This document shows positions 1 through 7,650 of a stretch of DNA of 15,292 bases, one piece after another; position 1 is the stretch's first letter, and every line of letters starts with the position of its first letter. The stretch is from an uncultured Oscillospiraceae bacterium. Lineage in GTDB: Bacteria > Bacillota > Clostridia > Oscillospirales > Ruminococcaceae. The notes beneath the pieces were generated by a model. The model searched no databases. It saw only the letters and a program-made list of their open reading frames with translations, and was not told the DNA's origin. Made by a program: the position numbers and the translations under genes. The stretch spans positions 1-15,292 of the forward strand of contig CABUAH010000049.1 in assembly GCA_902489475.1 (NCBI GenBank), given 5' to 3'.

Positions 1-24
1 TATTTTTATTATCGGAGTTAATAA

Positions 25-342
25 ATGACTGAAAAAGAACTGAAAAAGCTCAATAGATGTGAGCTTATTGAAATGCTTTTATACATAAGAAGAGAGTTAG
101 ATGAAACAAAAGCTGAGAATGAGCGCCTCAAAAAGATCTCCGATGATCGAAGCAATGATTTTGAGAAACTCATAAAAACTGTTGACAAAATGAGCGGTCA
201 ATTGACTAGGCTTTTGAAATTGCAGACCGGAGAAAACCCGGAATCGGACAATAAAGCAGTTACAGAATCAAAGAAAACAAATAATCGCAGAAAAAAGCGG
301 AGGACGCAAAGCGGTGGAAAACAACAAAATACAACTGCCTGA
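25..342 (+). CDS. Small charged coiled-coil protein, first gene of the pilus operon in this window
   Basis: This 105-residue protein has no signal peptide or membrane segment, so it is probably cytoplasmic. Residues 1-45 are rich in Lys, Glu and Leu with heptad-like spacing (KELKKLNRCELIEMLLYIRR onward), which predicts a coiled coil. Residues 85-100 are strongly basic (NNRRKKRRTQSGGKQQ) and could bind membrane lipid, nucleic acid or another protein. GGAG at 14-17 lies 7 bases before the ATG. The 3' end overlaps the signal peptidase start by 29 bases, so the two are probably translationally coupled. I do not recognise a characterised family. From memory, similar short proteins with a KLxRxELLEML-like start occur beside signal peptidase/sortase clusters of gut Clostridia, sometimes labelled 'DNA repair protein' without good reason. 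A role in organising pilus export or assembly is inference from position only. Confidence 0.8.
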   Translation: MTEKELKKLNRCELIEMLLYIRRELDETKAENERLKKISDDRSNDFEKLIKTVDKMSGQLTRLLKLQTGENPESDNKAVTESKKTNNRRKKRRTQSGGKQQNTTA

Positions 343-913
343 AGCGGATGTTTTACAAAAAGAGCTTAATAGAGTAAAAAACCGCAGAGTTTTTTTAAAA
401 ATGCTGTACAGTACGATAGCTTCTTTAGTTGTTGTTGCTGCTGCTGCGGTGCTTATTTCAATGTTGTTTCTTCCTGTTTTAAGAGTTACAGGAACCAGCA
501 TGATGCCTACTTTGCAAAACGATGATTTAGTCGTGTGTAGAAAGCGGGGTAATTTTGCACAGGGCGATGTTATAGCATTCTATTATAACAATAAAATTCT
601 TCTGAAACGTGTAATAGCAGTTTCGGGAGATTATGTTGATATTGATGAGGACGGAACAGTTCTAGTTAAAAAACAAGGTGAGGATAAATATGAAAAGTTA
701 TATGAACCTTACCTTACAGAAAAGGCGTTTGGTGAATGCGATTTGGAACTTCCGTATCAAGTTCCAGATCAGAGAATTTTCGTAATGGGGGATAATCGTG
801 AAACGTCTATTGACAGCCGATCCTCAACAATTGGCTGTGTATCCGAGGAAGCGGTTGTCGGAAAGGTTTCCTTGAGAATTTGGCCACTTAAAAACCTTAG
901 TTTTATAAGTTAA
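314..913 (+). CDS. lepB: Type I signal peptidase of the pilus operon
   Basis: This 199-residue membrane serine protease removes signal peptides from exported proteins, here probably the pilins encoded next to it. A 30-residue charged cytoplasmic leader comes first, then one membrane segment at about 33-55. The catalytic Ser62 sits in GTSMMPTL, the general-base Lys98 in LLKRVIAVSGD, and the conserved GDNRETSIDSR box at 159-169. Both catalytic residues are present, unlike the non-catalytic SipA/LepA-type homologues of some streptococcal pilus islands. The start is GTG at 314, preceded by GGAGG at 299-303. The next in-frame ATG at 401 would remove the leader and lacks a comparable binding site. 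The gene overlaps its upstream neighbour by 29 bases and ends 37 bases before the adhesin. The leader contains an amphipathic LPEADVLQKELNRVKNR stretch that might contact the coiled-coil protein; that is inference. Confidence 0.92.
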   Translation: MENNKIQLPEADVLQKELNRVKNRRVFLKMLYSTIASLVVVAAAAVLISMLFLPVLRVTGTSMMPTLQNDDLVVCRKRGNFAQGDVIAFYYNNKILLKRVIAVSGDYVDIDEDGTVLVKKQGEDKYEKLYEPYLTEKAFGECDLELPYQVPDQRIFVMGDNRETSIDSRSSTIGCVSEEAVVGKVSLRIWPLKNLSFIS

Positions 914-935
914 TATACGCTTACATTTTATGTAT

Positions 936-944
936 AAGGAGGTG
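936..944 (+). promoter_or_regulatory. Ribosome binding site that places the adhesin start at TTG 951
   Basis: AAGGAGGTG is a near-perfect anti-16S match, 6 bases before TTG at 951. An in-frame ATG at 930 lies upstream of this site and has no binding site of its own, so translation most likely begins at the TTG. Confidence 0.8.
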
Positions 945-950
945 TGCAGA

Positions 951-3900
951 TTGAATAAAGTTTTAAGCAAGCTTAAACAGATTTTTTCGGTACTTTTCCG
1001 AAAAAGAACATATAGAATAGTTGCGGCTGTTTTATCAGTTGTAGTTGTTTTGTCAGTCTGCGCAAGCCTTATTATGCCGGCAATGAGTGCAACGGAAGAT
1101 GAGGTCGCTAAAATGAATACTGCGATGGCTGCTTCCGATGATAATACTTATGATTCGATTTTAGCAAGATTTAATAGTTCAAGTGAGGAAGATCAAACTA
1201 ATATTGACCAATACATTACTGCGGATTTTACACAATCTTCAACTGACGGCACAACGGTACTGGGTAGTTTTAACATAAGCTTTGATACCAGCAAGGGCGG
1301 TCAGGCAGCAACTAAATATTTAACTTTCCAGCTTGATGAAAAGATTACGCTTATTGATAAGAAAAAAGTTATACCGATAACAGGAAAAATTAACGGTGTT
1401 TCAGAAATTGTTGCATTTGCAATGGTAGATGATAATAATAAAGTTATTATTGAAGTGGTTGATGAGTACTTAGATGAGTTTAAAAACGGATTTGGAGGAG
1501 AACTTACTTATGATGCTTCCGTAAGCCGTGATTCAGATGAAAACGGAAGTCAGACTACTGTAAAAATCGGAGATCAAACTATAGTTATAGAAGGATTTGC
1601 AGTACGGGAGCTTTCGCTAAGCAAGAGCGGCGTTGACAATAAAGACGGTACTATTACATGGTCTGTTGTTGTTGATAATCCGGGAAAGACTGATAATAAC
1701 GGGGTTACTACACCAAATGATTTAAACGGTTATGTGATTTCCGATACAATGTTTTCAAATGAGAATCTTGTTGAGAGCAGTGTTACTTGTGATCCGAACG
1801 GAGGAAGCTTTGAAAACGGAAAGTTTACTTTCGGTGAAAATTCGACCGAGAAAAAATATACCATTACATATAAAACAAAGCTTACTGATGAGCAACTTAT
1901 GGGCTTGGCTGGCGATTCTCAATATATAGAAAATAAAGCTTCGATTCAAAAGCCTGATGGAACAGAAGGTCCGAGCGATACGGGAGAGGTTAGATACGAG
2001 CTTGGCTACGGTCTTACTAAGGACGGTAATCTTGATTATTCCGATCCTCAAAATCCGAAAATCAACTGGACTTTAACAGTTAATAATAAGTACAAGAGAC
2101 CTGTTGACGGACTTACCATTACAGATTCAATGTTTCCGTCAGATGTAAGCGGAATTACGTTTGATCCTGCTGATAAGGTTACGGGAACGCTTGCGGATTC
2201 AGTTTTGACTCTCGCTACAGTTACAAATGAGGGAACAGAGCTTACTGATGATAATAAATATAAAGGTGACGTAACAGTAAGCTTTTCAACAGCAGTTACT
2301 GAAGCTGATATTAATAATGGTTCTGTTACCAATAAAGCTAAGCTTCCTGAACAGAACGAAGTTTGGAAAAAAATATATACTAACCCATTTGAATTTATTA
2401 AATATGGTTCCCAAGAACCTAATAGCGGTTTGGGAGAGAAGCTTAACTATTGGAAAATAGAAATTAACAATATTAATGTTAAGGCTTCAGAATTAAACGG
2501 TTATTATATAATAGATGAAAACTTTAGTGATAGAGTAGATCCACAGAAGTGGGAGAAAGTAGACTCCAATAATTTTAAAGTTTACGCTAACCTTAACGGC
2601 TCAAATCACTCACTTGAAGGTTATTATACAATTGATAAAGAAACAAACAAGCTTACCTTTAACGGATTCGGCGAGAATGATACATTATCATGGATAAGTA
2701 TTGAGTATTGGACGAAGATTGATGAAGCAATAAACAATGGTACAAATGAAGAGGATATAGTTTACCATAATAAAGCAGAAATATTTAATGGCGATACTTC
2801 TTTTGGCGAAGGAGAAACCAGCATTACTTGGCCGAAAAAAGAAGAAGTGATACCTTCTGTAGATGTTTCAAAGCAAACCAATGGTAACTATAAAGAAGTA
2901 TCTGACGGAATACTTGAGCTTCCATGGAAGATTGTTGTTACCGGAAATAATGGCGGAACACTTGCTGATCTTGACCCTAAAACGCTCACTGATACAATGA
3001 GTATGGAAATCTCACAGCAAAATGTATCTATGTCAGATGGCATTAAGCATTATATAACCGGTGAACAGCTTGATAATATTAAATTTGATGCAAAAGACAG
3101 TAATTGGCAGTCTGTTGAATTAGAAAAAGATATAGATTATAAAATTATACCTACAGAAAGTGAAATTGGTGTTACTTCTTTCAATATTGAATTTTTAGAA
3201 ACAAGCGAAAAGCTTAAAGAAGTTGCAAATTTAACGATTTCATATTCTACTACTGCAGATGTTACAAATGTTGAAAACGGAAAAACGATACAGATCAAGA
3301 ATGCTGTAAACTATAATTCACAGTCTTATACATATGAAAAGATAGATAAAGATGCAACTCCTTATGCTAAGTATGACGGTTCTGTAGATATAGAGAATCA
3401 AAGCGGTACTACGCATAAAAAAGCAAGTAAGCTTAATACGGTTACTATAGACGGCGTCGATTATTACCAGTTTGATTATAGAATTGATGTAAATAAAAAC
3501 GGTGCTAAGTTTAACGATAAGTACACACTTTATGATACCGTGCCTGATGGATTTAAACTTAAAGACGATCAGATAGTTATTGACTGGGGTTGGGGAAATC
3601 TTAATAATTATTCTGTGCCATATAATAATTGGGATTTCATATTTGCACTTAATGACAATGTTTTAACAATTGATTGTTTACGTAATCCAACCAACAGCTT
3701 ATCTTATTTATATTCTCTGATAATCGAAAAGGATAAGTTTGATCAAATGCTTGCAGATAAGGGCAGCGTCGAGGTTAAGAACTCCTTAAAGTCAAATTCT
3801 GAAATTTATCAGGAGATTACGCAGACTCAAATAGTTGAAAGAGAACTTCTTACTAAAGATAGTGATCTTTTAGGTAATTACGGTACTGGTCTTATTAAGT

Positions 3901-5930
3901 ATCAAGTTGATGTGAATCCTGAACGTAAAGAATTAAGCACCGATGACATGATATACCTTGAGGACATTATTAAGGCGAGCGGTAGCGACCCGGCAGCAAT
4001 AATAGCAAATCTTGAGTACATAAAAATAACTGAGGTTAATGCCGACGGTACAACAAGAGTTCTTGATGAGAGTGAGTACCGTTACGTATTTGATAATAAT
4101 CCGGAACCGGAGGTAGTAAGTTCTGCTGTTGAAGTAACGTCAGGTGTTCGGTCAGGAACTTGTAATAATGGATTTAAAATAAGCGGAGTTACACCGGGCG
4201 TAAATACTACTATCAAATTGTACTCTGATATTTTTGATCAAAGCAATGTATTTGTGTGGAGCGGTGTTTCACAAGATGACTCCAACGTATATAGCAACAA
4301 TGCAAATATTGATCAGGAGAACGAATGTTACTATATTGATATTGATGGCACGAAAATAACCAGTGATACTATATATTTAGGTTGGTATTCTAATAATCGT
4401 ACCATTACTTCGATTGAAGTGTCATCAGATGTTCCAAGCGTTGTTCGACTTCCTTACGCTGCAAAGATTGGACTTACTGTTCCTGACGGTAAGTATTTAA
4501 GAATCGAATATCAGTATAAATGTTCGATGCGTGACGGCGGAAAGGGTAGTCCTAAGCTTATAAATTCAGTTGAGGTTGAGAACTCAATGACAACCTCTAA
4601 TAATACCACTGAAGATGAAACTACACTGGAAATTGATAACGGAAGCGGTTCAATGTGGGGTTACGGCGATGGTGTTTATAAGCTGTTTAAGGTTGATGTA
4701 GGAGATTACTCAACTAAGCTTTCAGCGAGCTTTAAGCTTTATAAATATGATTCAACTGCCAACGCATGGCTTGTTGCTACAGATTTTAATCTGGTGACAG
4801 ATAACGATTCAACACACTATGAACCTACATTTTCAGGTGACGGAAACGCAGGTACATTTACAATTCCTGTAGACGGTTATCTTATTAAACTTGATGAGAA
4901 AGTCCTTTACAGAATTGAAGAAACCGATCCACCTCAAGAATATTCGGATTCAAATAAGGGTACTGAAAAGTATTTTTATACCGCAGCTGTTTTAGACAGT
5001 AGTGTTTTGCCGAATGGCGTCGAGGCGGCTCTGGTTTATCCGCTTTCGCCTGGTGGTAGTCTGAATGTTCAAAACTTTAAGGACATAACTATAAGAGCAC
5101 AAAAGTATTGGGCTGATGGAGATACTTCTCATGTAGGTGACTCTGTAGAGTTTACGTTGTACAGATCTCATTCTAAATCATCAATAATTCCGTCCGGAGC
5201 AGAGGTGGTCCAAATTGATGGACTCGAAAACCCAAAAACAGTTGGATCTTCTGACAATTGGCAAACTTCATGGGATAAGCTTCCTAGTGGAACTTCAGAC
5301 GGTAAGCCTTGGTACTATTATGTAAAAGAAACCAAAGTTACGATTAATGGTATAGAATCGAATGATTATACGGCTTATTACTCGGGCAACGGTAAGAATA
5401 TTCCTGCTACGGTAACAGTTACTAATACTTCCGGACTGACCGTTAGAAAGGTTTGGAAGTCAAATGACGGATCCGTAGGAAATCCTACAGTTGATCATAT
5501 TAGATTTAAACTTTATCGATCAAAACTTCTTCCTTCCCAGGTCGATGAAGGAGAGATTCCGAGTGACGGTGAATTGATTAAACAATCTGATTCAGAAGAG
5601 TATTTTATTCTTAATGATAGTAATGGTTGGACAATAACTCTAAAAGATCTTTTGCCTCACGAAGTGGATAATTCGGATTCTCCTTACTACTATTATGTAA
5701 TCGAGGATACAACTAATTTAACCGATAATATGGTCAGCTACTTAGGCAACGGTAGCGGTTCAACAGGACTTATTACAATAACAAACAAATCAACAAGAAT
5801 CACTCAAGGCGAAATGCCAAGTACCGGCGGCCCCGGCACTTTCGCCTATACATTAACAGGTGGATTAATAATCCTCTGTTCGGCTGCCGCTTATGTTCTT
5901 AGCAAACGACTTAAAGTGAATAGTCGTTAA
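951..5930 (+). CDS. Giant multidomain LPXTG-type surface adhesin, probable pilus tip protein
   Basis: This is a 1659-residue cell-surface protein, counted from the TTG. Its signal peptide ends near AMSA at 44-47. Residues ~50-215 look like a beta-rich N-terminal domain. Six tandem fimbrial isopeptide-type modules follow, each with a start motif (such as LSKSG or LTKDG) and an end Asn motif (ENKAS, TNKAK, HNKAE). Candidate Lys/Asn pairs are K225/N328, K357/N461, K484/N607, K641/N784 and K969/N1205. Module five has N816 where the Lys is expected, paired with N944. Module six carries about 110 extra residues (~1055-1164). A SpaA-like domain lies at ~1239-1379, then two Cna_B domains (K1385/N1492 and K1500/N1612). 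The sorting signal MPSTGG is at 1622-1627, followed by a hydrophobic segment and SKRLKVNSR. Its size, its position before the shaft pilin and its single sorting signal suggest the tip adhesin. The ligand is unknown. Confidence 0.88.
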   Translation: MNKVLSKLKQIFSVLFRKRTYRIVAAVLSVVVVLSVCASLIMPAMSATEDEVAKMNTAMAASDDNTYDSILARFNSSSEEDQTNIDQYITADFTQSSTDGTTVLGSFNISFDTSKGGQAATKYLTFQLDEKITLIDKKKVIPITGKINGVSEIVAFAMVDDNNKVIIEVVDEYLDEFKNGFGGELTYDASVSRDSDENGSQTTVKIGDQTIVIEGFAVRELSLSKSGVDNKDGTITWSVVVDNPGKTDNNGVTTPNDLNGYVISDTMFSNENLVESSVTCDPNGGSFENGKFTFGENSTEKKYTITYKTKLTDEQLMGLAGDSQYIENKASIQKPDGTEGPSDTGEVRYELGYGLTKDGNLDYSDPQNPKINWTLTVNNKYKRPVDGLTITDSMFPSDVSGITFDPADKVTGTLADSVLTLATVTNEGTELTDDNKYKGDVTVSFSTAVTEADINNGSVTNKAKLPEQNEVWKKIYTNPFEFIKYGSQEPNSGLGEKLNYWKIEINNINVKASELNGYYIIDENFSDRVDPQKWEKVDSNNFKVYANLNGSNHSLEGYYTIDKETNKLTFNGFGENDTLSWISIEYWTKIDEAINNGTNEEDIVYHNKAEIFNGDTSFGEGETSITWPKKEEVIPSVDVSKQTNGNYKEVSDGILELPWKIVVTGNNGGTLADLDPKTLTDTMSMEISQQNVSMSDGIKHYITGEQLDNIKFDAKDSNWQSVELEKDIDYKIIPTESEIGVTSFNIEFLETSEKLKEVANLTISYSTTADVTNVENGKTIQIKNAVNYNSQSYTYEKIDKDATPYAKYDGSVDIENQSGTTHKKASKLNTVTIDGVDYYQFDYRIDVNKNGAKFNDKYTLYDTVPDGFKLKDDQIVIDWGWGNLNNYSVPYNNWDFIFALNDNVLTIDCLRNPTNSLSYLYSLIIEKDKFDQMLADKGSVEVKNSLKSNSEIYQEITQTQIVERELLTKDSDLLGNYGTGLIKYQVDVNPERKELSTDDMIYLEDIIKASGSDPAAIIANLEYIKITEVNADGTTRVLDESEYRYVFDNNPEPEVVSSAVEVTSGVRSGTCNNGFKISGVTPGVNTTIKLYSDIFDQSNVFVWSGVSQDDSNVYSNNANIDQENECYYIDIDGTKITSDTIYLGWYSNNRTITSIEVSSDVPSVVRLPYAAKIGLTVPDGKYLRIEYQYKCSMRDGGKGSPKLINSVEVENSMTTSNNTTEDETTLEIDNGSGSMWGYGDGVYKLFKVDVGDYSTKLSASFKLYKYDSTANAWLVATDFNLVTDNDSTHYEPTFSGDGNAGTFTIPVDGYLIKLDEKVLYRIEETDPPQEYSDSNKGTEKYFYTAAVLDSSVLPNGVEAALVYPLSPGGSLNVQNFKDITIRAQKYWADGDTSHVGDSVEFTLYRSHSKSSIIPSGAEVVQIDGLENPKTVGSSDNWQTSWDKLPSGTSDGKPWYYYVKETKVTINGIESNDYTAYYSGNGKNIPATVTVTNTSGLTVRKVWKSNDGSVGNPTVDHIRFKLYRSKLLPSQVDEGEIPSDGELIKQSDSEEYFILNDSNGWTITLKDLLPHEVDNSDSPYYYYVIEDTTNLTDNMVSYLGNGSGSTGLITITNKSTRITQGEMPSTGGPGTFAYTLTGGLIILCSAAAYVLSKRLKVNSR

Positions 5931-5961
5931 AATATAAAATTTATTATAAAGGAGAAAAGTT

Positions 5962-7560
5962 ATGAAAAAAGCAAAAATTTTAAGTGTTGCTTTAGCAACA
6001 CTCGTAGCTGCTAGCTTAGCAGCTACAACAGCATTCTCGTCGTATGCTGCAAATGAAGACCCGAGTTACACTATTACAATTAATGATAGCGTAGAGGGCT
6101 ATTCCTATGAGGCATATCAGGTATTTAAAGGAGATTTGTCCGGTAACATCCTTTCAAACATTGAGTGGGGTGACGGAGTAAACGCTTCTGCAATCGTTGA
6201 TGCTCTTGTTGCTGATGAAACTATAGGTTCTGGATTTAAGGCTGGAATGACAGCTGCTGAAGTTGCAAAAGTAGTAGCAACATATGAGGACGGTTCTGCT
6301 CAAGCTAAAGCTTTTGCTAAGGTTGTAGGTGCTAATCTATCTGATACAACAAGCGGCACAGTTGCTGAAGGTAAAATTTCCGGTCTTCCGGCAGGTTATT
6401 ATCTTGTACAAAACAACGCAGTACCTGAGGATGGTTCATACACAAACTTCATTTTAAAGGTTGTTAAGAATGAAACTGCAGCACCAAAAAGAAGCGTACC
6501 GACTCTTGAGAAAAAGGTATTAGAGGAATCTTATACAGGAAATGGCGGTTACGGTACCGGATATAATGATGTAGCTGATTATGATATCGGCGATGATGTT
6601 CCGTTTGAGCTTATCGGTTCTCTTCCGGAAAACTTCGCATCTTATGATACATACAGCTATATGTTTACTGATACTTTAAGTGACGGTTTAACTTTAAACA
6701 ATAGCACTGTAAAAGTATATCTTGATACTGATAAGGATACTTCAAATGGTGCAACTGATATAACAGATGCGTTTACATTTGCAGTTGATCCTGATAATTC
6801 TCAAAAGTTTACAGTTTCTTGCGATGATATTAAATCAATTGCTGATGTAACTATATCAGAAACATCAAAGATTATTGTTCAGTATACAGCAAAATTAGAT
6901 ACTGATGCAGTAATCGGTCTTGACGGAAATACCAATAAAGCAGATCTTACTTTCTCAAACAATCCAAATGGAGATGGTAAAGGTACAACACCTGAGGATA
7001 AGGTTATAGTATTCACATACGAACTCGATACAACTAAGGTTAATGGTGCCGATACTGAAGAGAAATTGGCAGGTGCTGAGTTCAAGCTCATGAATGCTGC
7101 CGGTAAATGGGTAATTGTTGACGAAAATGGTATAGTAACAGGTTGGGCTGATGCAGAAGCTGATGGTTCAACATTGACATCTGATGCTAACGGACTCTTT
7201 AAGGTAATAGGTCTTGATGAAGGTACATACGAGCTTAAAGAGACAAAGGCACCTGCAGGATACAACCTTCTTGCAAATAATATTAAGTTAGTAATTGACG
7301 CAACAACTACAAACGTACAAAACTGGAATGGAACTGCTTCAAATGCGCTTACTGCTTTGACTATTAAGGTCGGCGAGGCATCACCTGCTCCTGGTGATGT
7401 AAATAGTGGTATTGTTAGTACAACAGTTAAGAATAACAAGGGTTCTGTTCTTCCTTCAACTGGTGGAATCGGTACAACAATCTTCTATGTTTGCGGTGGA
7501 ATCATTGTTGCAGCAGCAGCAGTTCTTCTTATCGTAAAGATGAGAAAGAGAGAAGCTTAA
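5962..7560 (+). CDS. Major (shaft) pilin, SpaA-type, LPSTGG-anchored
   Basis: This 532-residue pilin is probably the polymerised backbone subunit. Its signal peptide is cleaved near SYA at ~27-29. An N-terminal domain runs to ~170. The stretch APKRSVPTLEKKV at 174-186 stands where backbone pilins carry the pilin-motif Lys, making K176 the candidate acceptor. The middle fimbrial isopeptide domain (~180-345) has K184/K185 at its start and FSNNPN (N333/N334) at its end as likely bond partners. The C-terminal SpaA/Cna_B domain (~350-495) has K359 or a nearby Lys, an E-box YELKETKAPAGY at 423-434 (E427) and N491/N492. The sorting signal LPSTGG is at 497-502, followed by a membrane segment and KMRKREA. 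AAAGGAG at 5948-5954 lies 7 bases before the ATG. Many Ala, Thr and Asp/Asn residues fit a secreted, abundant protein. The class C sortase gene follows. Confidence 0.92.
   Translation: MKKAKILSVALATLVAASLAATTAFSSYAANEDPSYTITINDSVEGYSYEAYQVFKGDLSGNILSNIEWGDGVNASAIVDALVADETIGSGFKAGMTAAEVAKVVATYEDGSAQAKAFAKVVGANLSDTTSGTVAEGKISGLPAGYYLVQNNAVPEDGSYTNFILKVVKNETAAPKRSVPTLEKKVLEESYTGNGGYGTGYNDVADYDIGDDVPFELIGSLPENFASYDTYSYMFTDTLSDGLTLNNSTVKVYLDTDKDTSNGATDITDAFTFAVDPDNSQKFTVSCDDIKSIADVTISETSKIIVQYTAKLDTDAVIGLDGNTNKADLTFSNNPNGDGKGTTPEDKVIVFTYELDTTKVNGADTEEKLAGAEFKLMNAAGKWVIVDENGIVTGWADAEADGSTLTSDANGLFKVIGLDEGTYELKETKAPAGYNLLANNIKLVIDATTTNVQNWNGTASNALTALTIKVGEASPAPGDVNSGIVSTTVKNNKGSVLPSTGGIGTTIFYVCGGIIVAAAAVLLIVKMRKREA
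6004..6026 (+). repeat. Perfect 10-bp inverted repeat inside the shaft-pilin signal-peptide codons
   Basis: GTAGCTGCTA (6004-6013) and TAGCAGCTAC (6017-6026) are exact reverse complements separated by GCT, 42 bases after the pilin ATG. In mRNA this would form a tight hairpin early in the reading frame. Ala-rich coding (GCT/GCA codons) could produce it by chance. Confidence 0.6.
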
Positions 7561-7609
7561 TTTAAGGCTTAAGCGAATGTAATTTGAAATCAAAATAATA
7601 CCTAAATAA

Positions 7610-7635
7610 GTCTGCCGGTGTAAAAGCCGGCAGAC
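7610..7635 (+). promoter_or_regulatory. Intercistronic hairpin between shaft pilin and class C sortase
   Basis: GTCTGCCGG (7610-7618) and CCGGCAGAC (7627-7635) form a perfect 9-bp stem around an 8-base loop; one further T-G wobble would tighten the loop to six. No run of T follows, so it is unlikely to be a full intrinsic terminator. It ends 3 bases before the AGGGAGGG ribosome binding site (7639-7646) of the sortase. Likely roles are protecting the pilin mRNA 3' end, marking a processing site, or damping sortase translation so that the shaft pilin outnumbers its enzyme. The 90-base gap holds nothing else that I recognise. Confidence 0.7.
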
Positions 7636-7650
7636 ATTAGGGAGGGCTTC

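Noticed and set aside
390..401. T7A5 tract early in the signal peptidase as a phase-variation switch
   Set aside because: The tract is short and ordinary for AT-rich DNA, and the frame is intact through it.
930..950. ATG 930 as the adhesin start
   Set aside because: It precedes the only good ribosome binding site, and TTG 951 is correctly spaced from that site.
1755..2332. Two open frames on the - strand inside the adhesin
   Set aside because: They are shadows of isopeptide modules with continuous coding on the + strand, and show no start signals or recognisable motifs.
6879..7439. 186-codon open frame on the - strand inside the shaft pilin
   Set aside because: It lies antisense to a clear pilin domain with sorting signal, has no ribosome binding site, and its composition is a mirror of the pilin codons.
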